DNA of 8,128 nucleotides from JAAUQA01 sp036351435 (lineage in GTDB: Bacteria > Pseudomonadota > Gammaproteobacteria > Competibacterales > Competibacteraceae), in NCBI GenBank assembly GCA_036351435.1, contig JAZBPA010000394.1, forward strand, positions 1-8,128. Direction: 5' to 3'. The position numbers and the translations under genes are program-made. The notes beneath the pieces are model-generated. The model was not told the DNA's origin. It worked only from the letters and a program-made list of their open reading frames with translations, and made no database searches. Each line of letters opens with the position of its first letter. Position 1 is the first letter of the stretch. Positions 1 to 6,060 of this stretch are shown piece after piece.

Positions 1-416
1 AAGGTGCTAATGAACATATCGCCGACTTCCAACACGTCGTCAGGGATACCTAATTCCAAACGATGCGGCTGCGAGCCCCACAACCCTTGCGCTAACCCTT
101 CCAACAAAAAACTGAGGCCAATCGTCGCCATGAACAGAGTAATCGCCGGTTGGTTGACCAGTGGCCGCAATACAATCCGTTCGGTGAGCACCGCCAGGAC
201 TACCATGATGGCTAGCGTAATGACCATCACCAGCCAAAAATTCAAGCCCATTTCGATCAAGCTGACAAAGGTCAACGCGGCGAACAACACCATCGCACCC
301 TGAGCGAAATTGAGCACCCCGGACGCTTTAAAAATCAACACGAAACCGAGCGCCACCAAGGAATACATCACGCCGGCCAGCAACCCACCGATCAGCACTT
401 CGAAGAAAAACGACAC
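1..416 (-). CDS. LivH-type branched-chain ABC transporter permease, N-terminal part (runs off the window)
   Basis: This is an inner-membrane permease of the branched-chain amino acid (HAAT/Liv) ABC family, forming the translocation channel with a second permease. Only the first 138 codons are present; full members have about 290-300. The frame is open from position 3 to a GTG start at 414-416. That start is chosen because AGGGGGA (426-432 on the complement) sits 9 bases upstream and the protein then begins MSFFFEVLIGGLLAGVMYSL, the usual LivH opening. Residues 5-28, 40-56 and 60-79 are hydrophobic segments. The family motif ASGVLNFAQGAM at 31-42 and the cytoplasmic ERIVLRPL stretch (79-86) are typical. 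It follows the ATPase gene by 25 bases in the same operon. The substrate cannot be read from the permease; branched-chain amino acids, amides, urea or aromatic and other carboxylates are all transported by this family. Family call is secure, substrate unknown. Confidence 0.92.
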   Translation of the reverse strand, partial: MSFFFEVLIGGLLAGVMYSLVALGFVLIFKASGVLNFAQGAMVLFAALTFVSLIEMGLNFWLVMVITLAIMVVLAVLTERIVLRPLVNQPAITLFMATIGLSFLLEGLAQGLWGSQPHRLELGIPDDVLEVGDMFIST

Positions 417-424
417 GTTTGCCT

Positions 425-432
425 ATCCCCCT
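425..432 (-). promoter_or_regulatory. Ribosome binding site that fixes the GTG start of the permease
   Basis: The complement reads AGGGGGAT, 9 bases before a GTG codon at 414-416. No ATG lies nearby in this frame until residue 17, inside the first membrane segment, so the GTG is the likely start. Confidence 0.7.
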
Positions 433-441
433 ATCAGTCGC

Positions 442-1230
442 TTAAGCCGCCACCCCAAGATAGGCGTCGATGACCTGTTGATTACCGCGAATCTCGTCTG
501 GCGTACCGTCGGCGATCTTGCGGCCGTAGTCCAGCACGATTACGTGATCCGATAAATCCATCACCACCCCCATGTCATGTTCGATCAACACAATGGTGGT
601 GCCGAACTCGTCGTTGACGTCCAAAACGAACCGACACATGTCTTCTTTTTCCTCCACATTCATCCCGGCCATCGGTTCATCCAGTAGTAAAACCTGTGGC
701 TCTGCCGCCAAGGCGCGGCCCAACTCGACTCGTTTTTGTAACCCATAAGGCAGGCGGCCAACCGGCACTTTACGCACCGATTCAATTTCCAAAAAATCGA
801 TAATTTCTTCGACCCGGCGACGGTGCGACATCTCCTCCCGATGGGCACGTCCCCAATAGAATGCTTGTTCGATGAAGGTGCTCTTGATCATCAAGTTGCG
901 CCCGGTCAAGATATTGTCCAGCACGCTCATGCCTTTGAATAAGGCGATATTCTGGAAGGTGCGGGCGATCCCGTAGCGAGCAGATTTATGAGTACGCATA
1001 CGGCGAATACGCTTGCCGCGGTACACAATGTTGCCATGCTGAGGATGATAGACCCCGTTAATGACGTTCAGCATGGAGCTTTTACCCGCCCCGTTGGGGC
1101 CGATGATGGAGCAGATCTCATGCTCTCGGACCCCGAAGCTGACGTGGCTGAGCGCCCGGACACCGCCGAAAGATAGGTTAATATCATCGGCTTCCAGAAT
1201 GACATCGCCAACAATTCGATTGGGATTCAT
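442..1230 (-). CDS. LivG-type ABC transporter ATP-binding protein
   Basis: Cytoplasmic ATPase that powers a branched-chain (HAAT) type importer; 262 residues, normal for LivG. Visible motifs are Walker A GPNGAGKSS at 44-52, the Q-loop glutamine in TFQN (Q93), the ABC signature region at 160-174 in the form LPYGLQKRVELGRAL, Walker B LLLDEP at 181-186, and the switch histidine in IEHDM (H218). The signature is LPYGLQ rather than LSGGQ, which is a usual LivG/LivF variant (LPYGxQ). The insertion between Q-loop and signature (about 110-145) and the ending VIDAYLGVAA are also LivG-like rather than LivF-like. The ATG at 1228-1230 is preceded by AAGGAG with a 10-base spacing. The gene starts 14 bases after the acyl-CoA synthetase stop and ends 25 bases before the permease start, so it is co-transcribed with both. 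It may be annotated livG, but the substrate is not shown, so no symbol is assigned. Confidence 0.95.
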   Translation of the reverse strand: MNPNRIVGDVILEADDINLSFGGVRALSHVSFGVREHEICSIIGPNGAGKSSMLNVINGVYHPQHGNIVYRGKRIRRMRTHKSARYGIARTFQNIALFKGMSVLDNILTGRNLMIKSTFIEQAFYWGRAHREEMSHRRRVEEIIDFLEIESVRKVPVGRLPYGLQKRVELGRALAAEPQVLLLDEPMAGMNVEEKEDMCRFVLDVNDEFGTTIVLIEHDMGVVMDLSDHVIVLDYGRKIADGTPDEIRGNQQVIDAYLGVAA

Positions 1231-1240
1231 GAGGTTAACT

Positions 1241-1247
1241 CTCCTTA
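1241..1247 (-). promoter_or_regulatory. Shine-Dalgarno of the ATPase gene overlapping the synthetase stop codon
   Basis: The complement AAGGAG (1241-1246) shares two bases with the TAA stop (1245-1247) of the upstream acyl-CoA synthetase. Ribosomes finishing the synthetase therefore sit on the next binding site, which argues for translational coupling within the operon. Confidence 0.7.
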
Positions 1248-3254
1248 ACTGGCTTGGCGCAGTTCTGCAATACCGAAGCGTTCGGCTTCATAGATCTTGA
1301 GCTCGGCGCGAATGGTGCCGGTGCGACCATCCTCGTATTTCACCTGCGCTTCTACCGCATGGCTGGATTTATCCGAGAACAGCGCCTCAATCAGCTCAGC
1401 GTAGCGCTCAGCTACAAAGCGCCGCCGCACCTTGCGGGTGCGCGTCAATTCGCCGTCATCAGCATCCAGTTCCTTATGCAACACCAAAAACCGCTTGATT
1501 TGCGAACCGGATAACTTGGCATCCTTAGCCAGATCGGTATTGACCTTCTCCACGCAGTCCCGAACCAACTCATACACCTCAGGTTGTCCGGCCAAGTCGG
1601 TATAGCCGGAATAGGCCAGATTGTGCCGTTCGGCCCAATTGCCTACCGCTTCCAGATCAATATTGATGAATGCGGTGACATACTCTTTGCTATTGCCAAA
1701 CGCCACGACTTCCTTGATATAGGGGAAAAACTTGAGCTTGTTTTCGATGTATTTGGGTGCGAACAGTGTCCCGTCCACCAGTTTGCCCACATCTTTGGCC
1801 CGATCAATGATCTTGAGATGGCCGTCCTCGTCGAAAAAGCCTGCATCGCCGGTGAACACCCAACCGTTCACGTCCTTGGTTTCCGCGGTGGATTTAGGGT
1901 TTTTGTAATACGAGTGAAATACGCCGGGACCCCGAAACAGCACCTCGCCGTCCTCGGTGATTTTGACTTCCACATCCAGAGCCGGTGTACCGACCGTATC
2001 GGGTTTGACTTGACCGTTGGGCTGGACGCAGATGAACACCGCAGCCTCGGTAGAGCCGTACAATTGCTTGATGTTGATGCCCAGCGAACGGAAGAAATCG
2101 AAAATGTCCGGGCCGATCGCCTCACCGGCGGTATAAGCCAAGCGAATCCGGCTAAACCCCAATACGTTCTTCAAGGGTCCGTAAACCAAAACCCGGCCCA
2201 AGGTATAGATGAACTTATCGCCAGCAGAGACCGATTTCCCGTCCAGAATCGCCGTGCCCACTCGCCGGGCATGCTCCATGAAGTAATGAAACATCTTGCG
2301 TTTGATAAACCCGGCGTCTTCCATGCGGATCATGACTTGGGTCAGCAGGTTTTCGAAAATACGTGGCGGAGCAAAGAAATAAGTGGGACCGATTTCCCGC
2401 ATATCGTGCATGACGGTCTCAGCACTCTCCGGGCAACTCACGCAGAAACCGGCGACATAAGATTGTGCATAAGAGAACAAATGATCGCCCACCCAAGCCA
2501 TGGGCAGATAAGCCAACACCTCTTCGTCTTCCCGCAGTCCCTCGCGGATAATGCCGTTGCGACCGGTGATGATGAAGTTGTTGTAGGTGAGCATGACGCC
2601 CTTGGGGTTGCCAGTGGTGCCGGAGGTATAGAGCATGACCCCGACATCCTCTCCGGTACTGGCATTCACCTGTTCCTCAAAAAATCCCGGGTGGGTATGA
2701 TCGAAACCGCGACCGGATTCCTGCACTTTCTTTAAGCTGTATAGGAAAGGCTGATAGTAATGCCGTAAGCCGCGCGGATCGTCATAGACGACTACCTCCA
2801 ACTGCGGACAACGTTCCTTGATCTCCAGGACTTTATCAACCTGTTCCTGGTCTTCGACCATGACAAAGCGGATATCGGCATTATTGAGTACATAAGCCAT
2901 TTCATCGGCCACAGCATCTTGATACAACGGGACCGGCACCCCACCCATACACTGGGCTGCCGCCATCGCCCAATAGAGCTGAGGACGGTTATCGCCAATA
3001 ATGGCCAGTTTATCCTCCCGCTGAAACCCCAATTCGGCCAACCCGCAGGCAAAGGCGCGAATCTCTTCGGCCATTTGTTGCCAAGTCCAAAACTGCCAAA
3101 TACCAAACTCCTTTTCACGAATTGCCGGTTGATTGGCGCGCCGTTTGGCGTGACTCAACAATAGCTTAGGGAAAGTATCTAGCGCGTCGCCGGAAGTGCT
3201 ATGAGAAGCGGTGTGCTGATTCTGTTGCATCGTCAGCAAGCTATCCTCCGTCAT
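1245..3254 (-). CDS. Long-chain-type acyl-CoA synthetase (AMP-forming)
   Basis: Adenylate-forming enzyme that activates a carboxylic acid with ATP and transfers it to CoA. From the ATG at 3252-3254 it has 669 residues, in the range of the large long-chain group (FAA1/FadD15-like, about 600-670) rather than the ~560-residue E. coli FadD group. Visible motifs are the AMP-binding P-loop YTSGTTGNPKG at 209-219, YGSTE at 399-403, the linker region with FTGD at 467-470 and DRAKD at 484-488, and a basic C-terminal segment LTRTRKVRRRF at 603-613 where the catalytic lysine of the mobile subdomain is expected (probably K608). No signal peptide or membrane segment is evident. It is the first gene of an operon with a LivG-type ATPase and a LivH-type permease, so its acid may be the transported substrate or a product of it. 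The chain length of the acid cannot be judged. The true start may be a few codons further in (see the start-site entry). The family is certain, the substrate is not. Confidence 0.95.
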   Translation of the reverse strand: MTEDSLLTMQQNQHTASHSTSGDALDTFPKLLLSHAKRRANQPAIREKEFGIWQFWTWQQMAEEIRAFACGLAELGFQREDKLAIIGDNRPQLYWAMAAAQCMGGVPVPLYQDAVADEMAYVLNNADIRFVMVEDQEQVDKVLEIKERCPQLEVVVYDDPRGLRHYYQPFLYSLKKVQESGRGFDHTHPGFFEEQVNASTGEDVGVMLYTSGTTGNPKGVMLTYNNFIITGRNGIIREGLREDEEVLAYLPMAWVGDHLFSYAQSYVAGFCVSCPESAETVMHDMREIGPTYFFAPPRIFENLLTQVMIRMEDAGFIKRKMFHYFMEHARRVGTAILDGKSVSAGDKFIYTLGRVLVYGPLKNVLGFSRIRLAYTAGEAIGPDIFDFFRSLGINIKQLYGSTEAAVFICVQPNGQVKPDTVGTPALDVEVKITEDGEVLFRGPGVFHSYYKNPKSTAETKDVNGWVFTGDAGFFDEDGHLKIIDRAKDVGKLVDGTLFAPKYIENKLKFFPYIKEVVAFGNSKEYVTAFINIDLEAVGNWAERHNLAYSGYTDLAGQPEVYELVRDCVEKVNTDLAKDAKLSGSQIKRFLVLHKELDADDGELTRTRKVRRRFVAERYAELIEALFSDKSSHAVEAQVKYEDGRTGTIRAELKIYEAERFGIAELRQAS
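3228..3254 (-). promoter_or_regulatory. Ambiguous translation start of the acyl-CoA synthetase
   Basis: Three starts are possible. The first ATG (3252-3254) is preceded by an AT-rich stretch with no Shine-Dalgarno. A perfect GGAGG (complement of 3245-3249) lies inside the reading frame just after it, 5 bases before a TTG (3237-3239) and 14 bases before a second ATG (3228-3230). The ribosome site therefore favours TTG, or less ideally the second ATG, which would shorten the protein by five or eight residues. None of the alternatives touches a domain. Confidence 0.5.
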
Positions 3255-3429
3255 AATTATTTATTATGGTGGTCCGAAAACGGAGCGGTGATCCGACACT
3301 CTTCTTTGTATTCGGACTTTATCCACTAAATGCCTGATAGCAGTTTGTGGACTTTATGGAAATATAGCTGCCCTCAGCACAGATGCCACTTAAAATTTAT
3401 TTGATTCTTCAGAGCTTAGAGACTGTATC
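3255..3429. promoter_or_regulatory. Divergent intergenic region with repeat-based candidate operators
   Basis: This 175-base AT-richer spacer must hold the promoters of both the synthetase-transporter operon and gor. It contains a 9-base direct repeat GGACTTTAT at 3314-3322 and 3349-3357. It also has the inverted pair GTCCGAA (3272-3278) and TTCGGAC (3311-3317), with an additional TCCGA at 3292-3296, giving three TCCGA/TCGGA cores about 20 bases apart. No textbook -35/-10 pair is clear on either strand. Weak -10-like elements are TAAAAT (3391-3396, plus strand) and TAATAA beside the synthetase ATG on the minus strand. The repeats look like regulator sites, but no regulator family can be named. 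Confidence 0.45.
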
Positions 3430-4782
3430 ATGACCAAACAGTGTGATCTCATCGTTATTGGCGCCGGTAGCGGCGGCTTATCGGTCGCTGAACGGGCGGC
3501 GCGCTATGGGGCCAAGTGCGTGCTGATCGAAAAAGACCGCTTGGGCGGCACCTGCGTCAATTTGGGCTGCGTGCCGAAAAAAATCATGTGGTACGGCGCC
3601 AAGCTGGCCCATAAGTTGGACGATGCGCCCGGTTATGGTTTCCACGTGCAGCGCCAGGGGTTCGATTGGGCGGCGCTTAAAACAGCCCGTGAAGCGCATA
3701 TCCGCAAAATCAATCACTGGTATATCGGTTATCTCGACCAAGCCGGAGTGGAATTGATTCGGGGTCATGCCCACTTCGACGATGCGCATACCGTGGTGGT
3801 CAATGAGGAACGTTACCAAGCCGAACACATTGTCATCGCCACCGGGGGACAACCGCGAATCCCCGATATACCCGGTGCTGAGTGGGGAATAACCTCAGAT
3901 GGTTTTTTCGCTCTAGACGCCTGTCCGCGTCGGGTTGCGGTGGTCGGCGGCGGTTATATCGCTGTCGAGTTAGCCGGAATGCTGCGCGCCTTCGGGGCGG
4001 AAGTGTTATTAATCCAACGCCGGGATACGTTGCTACGAGAATTCGATAGTCTGCTTGGCGAACAGCTGATGATGCAGATGCGCGAAGACGGCATCACGGT
4101 TCTAACCGACACGACCCTCCAGGCTGTGGAGCGCCTGCCCGATGGCCTACTAAACCTGCACTGTCAGGGAGATTGTGCGGAGATCGTGCCGGTAGATAGC
4201 TTGATTTGGGCGATTGGCCGAGATCCGCTAACCGCCGATCTCAATTTGCCAGCCACCGGCGTCACCCTAAATGAAGACGGCACGATTCCGGTCGATGGGT
4301 TCCAAAACACCAACGTTCCCGGTATTTATGTCATCGGTGATATTACTGGCCATTTTCCGTTGACGCCGGTCGCCATCGCCGCCGGTCGTCGCTTAGCTGA
4401 CCGATTATTCGATAACCAGTCCGACCGTCGCTTGGTTTACCAAAACATTCCCACCGTGGTGTTCAGCCATCCCCCTATCGGCACCGTAGGGTTGACCGAG
4501 GAGCAAGCTAGATCCACTTATGGCGAAGCTGTCAAGATTTACCAAACCCGCTTTACCCCGATGTACCATGCGTTGACATCACATAAAACCCAAACTGCCA
4601 TGAAACTGGTATGCGTTGGTACAGAGGAGAAGGTTGTCGGGTGCCACATCATTGGTCACGATGCCGATGAAATGTTGCAAGGTTTTGCGGTAGCGATGCG
4701 CATGGGCGCTACTAAACGGGATTTCGATGACACCGTAGCCATCCATCCCACCAGTGCCGAAGAGTTGGTGACGATGCGTTGA
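3430..4782 (+). CDS. gor: Glutathione-disulfide reductase
   Basis: Cytoplasmic FAD-dependent flavoenzyme that reduces glutathione disulfide with NADPH and keeps the thiol pool reduced. At 450 residues it matches the E. coli enzyme in length. The FAD-binding motif GAGSGG is at 11-16 and the redox-active pair is C42 and C47 in GGTCVNLGCVPKK. The NAD(P)-binding motif GGGYIAVE is at 173-180, followed by arginines R197 and R203 in the positions that give NADPH preference in E. coli. The second FAD motif IGD at 302-304 and the C-terminal dimer-interface HPTSAEE with catalytic H439 and E444 complete the family set. These features separate it from lipoamide dehydrogenase and mercuric reductase. The ATG has only a weak GA-rich ribosome site upstream. 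The gene stands alone, divergent from the synthetase operon and convergent with the PilZ gene, with a terminator 9 bases after its stop. All catalytic residues are present, so it should be active. Confidence 0.97.
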   Translation: MTKQCDLIVIGAGSGGLSVAERAARYGAKCVLIEKDRLGGTCVNLGCVPKKIMWYGAKLAHKLDDAPGYGFHVQRQGFDWAALKTAREAHIRKINHWYIGYLDQAGVELIRGHAHFDDAHTVVVNEERYQAEHIVIATGGQPRIPDIPGAEWGITSDGFFALDACPRRVAVVGGGYIAVELAGMLRAFGAEVLLIQRRDTLLREFDSLLGEQLMMQMREDGITVLTDTTLQAVERLPDGLLNLHCQGDCAEIVPVDSLIWAIGRDPLTADLNLPATGVTLNEDGTIPVDGFQNTNVPGIYVIGDITGHFPLTPVAIAAGRRLADRLFDNQSDRRLVYQNIPTVVFSHPPIGTVGLTEEQARSTYGEAVKIYQTRFTPMYHALTSHKTQTAMKLVCVGTEEKVVGCHIIGHDADEMLQGFAVAMRMGATKRDFDDTVAIHPTSAEELVTMR

Positions 4783-4784
4783 TC

Positions 4785-4832
4785 GGCCAAAAAACAGCGC
4801 CCCCAATGGGTAGGACGCTGTTTCTCATGGCC
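4785..4832. terminator. Bidirectional intrinsic terminator between gor and the PilZ gene
   Basis: AAACAGCG (4792-4799) pairs with CGCTGTTT (4816-4823), giving an 8-base stem that may extend inward through CCC/GGG. An outer pair GGCCA/TGGCC (4785-4789, 4828-4832) flanks it. Reading minus-strand, the stem is followed directly by a run of six T, an excellent terminator for the PilZ gene. Reading plus-strand the tail is the weaker TTTCTC after gor. Confidence 0.8.
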
Positions 4833-4853
4833 AGTATCTTGGCATAATTAATC

Positions 4854-5198
4854 TTACGGGTTGACGTCCAAGCATAGATCGCTCTCTTTGGAGTATTTCA
4901 GCAAGGCGCTTAACCCTCTTCGCGATTCAGGAATCAGCACATCCGTGTACAAGCCCATCCCGCATTCGTCGGCATGGGTCACCATGGCAAAAAACCGGTG
5001 ATGATTCTCGCCTTGCTCACTAGGCACGCTGAAAATGACTTCCAGAAAGGCATGTTTGGGGGCCGCCACATCCGTAGCCACAAATAATCCATGCTGGTTG
5101 GCATTCAATATGATTCCGCCTGCCCAATACCGGCCTTGGTGATACAACGACGCTGCTAATGCGATCTCTTGGCGCTTGCTACAACGATGTTCAATCAT
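4854..5198 (-). CDS. Small single-domain PilZ protein (putative c-di-GMP receptor)
   Basis: A 114-residue protein with the layout of a stand-alone PilZ domain. An RxxxR motif (R5-CSK-R9) opens the domain, and a second-motif equivalent NANQHG follows at about 32-37 before the beta strand GLFVATDV. A later GMGLYTDVL segment (79-87) matches the conserved G-(hydrophobic) strand near the end of PilZ domains. The family's second motif is (D/N)xSxxG; here the serine is replaced by asparagine, so c-di-GMP binding is probable from the RxxxR but not assured. No signal peptide or membrane segment is seen. The start is supported by a very strong ribosome site (ACCTCCCTC at 5206-5214, complement GAGGGAGGT, 7 bases before the ATG). 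It is monocistronic and converges on gor. Targets of such small PilZ proteins (pili, flagella, polysaccharide synthesis) cannot be guessed from this context. Confidence 0.78.
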   Translation of the reverse strand: MIEHRCSKRQEIALAASLYHQGRYWAGGIILNANQHGLFVATDVAAPKHAFLEVIFSVPSEQGENHHRFFAMVTHADECGMGLYTDVLIPESRRGLSALLKYSKESDLCLDVNP

Positions 5199-5431
5199 GT
5201 GAGGGACCTCCCTCTTGCACTAGAATGCTACTTGGCGGCAACTGCCTTTAGCCCAGGCCGAAGCCGGTATGGCTGTCACGTGATGACCTCACTCTACGCA
5301 ACAGAATGCAAGCAAAGCGCTGTTTTGTATATCCGGGTAAACCCTTATTTCGACTGTAATAGGCCGCAGTGTGAAGAATGATTGACAGCCAGCACAGAGT
5401 GGTTAAACCTAAGAAATCAGACACCTCTTGA
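5199..5431. other. Upstream region of the PilZ gene without a recognisable gene
   Basis: Apart from the ribosome site next to the PilZ gene, nothing convincing is coded here. Open frames on both strands give cysteine-, serine- and proline-rich translations without domain character and without ribosome sites. The PilZ promoter should lie here on the minus strand, but no clear -35/-10 pair or sigma-54 site was found. Short inverted repeats are present, for example AACAG (5300-5304) with CTGTT (5320-5324) and GGGT/ACCC (5335-5344), too short to assign. The stretch looks like the edge between stable chromosome and the decayed accessory segment to the right. Confidence 0.5.
5206..5214 (-). promoter_or_regulatory. 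Strong Shine-Dalgarno of the PilZ gene
   Basis: The complement GAGGGAGGT lies 7 bases upstream of the ATG at 5196-5198. It is the best ribosome site in the window and confirms both the strand and the start of this short gene. Confidence 0.8.
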
Positions 5432-5659
5432 TTTACGCCGGACATGCACAAACTAATGGTGGAACTCGGCATAAAGTCTGATGGAGCCCACCTTTGCACC
5501 TATCACTTGGAACAAGACAGCATCAAGCGGACCTACAATCGCTCCAAGTAACAATCCACACAGGCTGGAGCTTGGCGACTGTTGGGTAAGAATCTTGATT
5601 TGTTGACTCGCAACGATGCTGAGAATGTGATTGTTGCCCGTTTAAGGAAAACGACATAG
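5432..5659 (+). pseudogene. Decayed coding remnant of unknown family, interrupted by an in-frame stop
   Basis: One plus-strand frame reads as plausible protein for 75 codons, broken only by a TAA at 5549-5551 and ending in TAG at 5657-5659. The first piece includes MHKLMVELGIKSDGAHL from an ATG at 5444 and ends KRTYNRSK. The second runs from AGAWRLLGKNLDLLTRND to ARLRKTT. Amino-acid composition is like a globular protein, while the minus-strand frames across the same bases are less so. The same frame further left has another stop (TGA, 5429-5431). There is no ribosome site at the ATG. I do not recognise the family. Its right end falls at the point where the neighbouring DUF1016 gene loses its family similarity, which suggests a recombination or deletion junction. 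It could still be chance open frame, so confidence is low. Confidence 0.35.
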
Positions 5660-6000
5660 GTCAACTGTCGCAGGTGAGACCAGCTCAATTCTCTACACAG
5701 CGTGTAGAGAATCTGTTCATCCGGGAAGGATTCGGCAAAACGAAGGCAATGATGCAGTTGTTTTTCGCTCCAGCCTTTGCCGTATTCGCGGGTCAATTGG
5801 GCCGAGAGCATCACGACGATTTGTTTCCCATACTCGGCGCGTTGTCCCTCTAAAACGTCGACACTGATACGCCGGCCAATGTGCCAGTAAAGCAGCGTCA
5901 GTTCAACATTGACAGCCGTCGCCGTCCGTTGGCGGGCACTGTCGATCAGTTGGCGGATGTCGTGGAGCAGGGCAGTGTCAGTGGAGGGCTTGGTACTCAT
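5533..6000 (-). pseudogene. Truncated DUF1016/YhcG-family gene, N-terminal domain only
   Basis: DUF1016 (YhcG) proteins have an N-terminal helical/winged-helix-like domain and a C-terminal PD-(D/E)XK nuclease domain, usually about 340-380 residues, and often sit beside restriction-modification genes. Here the frame is 155 residues. Residues 10-115 match the N-terminal domain well: LTLLYWHIGRRI (34-45), AEYGKQIV (55-62), LSAQLTREYGKGWSEKQL (65-82), FAESFPDEQI (88-97) and LCRELSWSHLRQL (101-113) are family signatures. After LRQLTY, where the family continues with DxxxRxFY-type sequence, the protein turns into an unrelated 40-residue tail to a TAG at 5533. Other frames downstream do not restore the family sequence, so this is a deletion or replacement, not a simple frameshift. 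The nuclease domain is absent. The ATG at 5998-6000 has only a weak ribosome site. It lies 110 bases downstream of the type III res gene on the same strand and was probably cargo of that locus. Confidence 0.82.
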
Positions 6001-6012
6001 GTATGCTAAACC

Positions 6013-6026
6013 CTACCGGTCGGTAG
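6013..6026. repeat. Short perfect inverted repeat upstream of the DUF1016 gene
   Basis: CTACCG (6013-6018) and CGGTAG (6021-6026) form 6-base arms around GT, centred about 19 bases before the DUF1016 ATG. It could be a small operator or an RNA hairpin in the leader. It lacks a T-run, so it is not a terminator for res. Confidence 0.4.
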
Positions 6027-6030
6027 TTCT

Positions 6031-6060
6031 TGCATCCTCTACTGGTGAGAGGAGGTTGCA
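6031..6060. repeat. Imperfect dyad between res and the DUF1016 gene
   Basis: CCTCT (6036-6040) pairs with AGAGG (6048-6052) around a 7-base loop, and TGCA occurs at both ends (6031-6034 and 6057-6060). On the plus strand its right arm contains AGAGGAGG, a strong ribosome-site sequence. There is no U-tract on either side, so termination of res here is not supported. Confidence 0.35.

Noticed and set aside
40..237. 65-codon minus-strand open frame near the left edge
   Set aside because: It is out of frame with the LivH-type permease, whose continuous frame covers 3-416 with clear family motifs.
1584..2735. 383-codon plus-strand open frame inside the acyl-CoA synthetase gene
   Set aside because: It lies wholly antisense to a gene with complete family motifs, has no domain or ribosome site, and is a by-product of the codon bias on the other strand.
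3255..3429. Riboswitch or small RNA in the gor/synthetase intergenic region
   Set aside because: The repeats are short DNA-type repeats. No extended base-paired leader or known riboswitch core is visible in 175 bases.
5169..5381. 70-codon plus-strand open frame overlapping the PilZ start
   Set aside because: It is antisense to the PilZ ribosome site and start, lacks its own ribosome site, and the translation looks random.
5248..5499. 83-codon minus-strand open frame left of the DUF1016 remnant
   Set aside because: No ribosome site or domain, low-quality composition, and it competes with a more protein-like plus-strand frame over part of its length.
5199..5700. Insertion sequence or attachment site at the boundary of the accessory region
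   Set aside because: No terminal inverted repeats, target duplication, transposase motifs or tRNA gene could be found. The junction is better described as decayed sequence.
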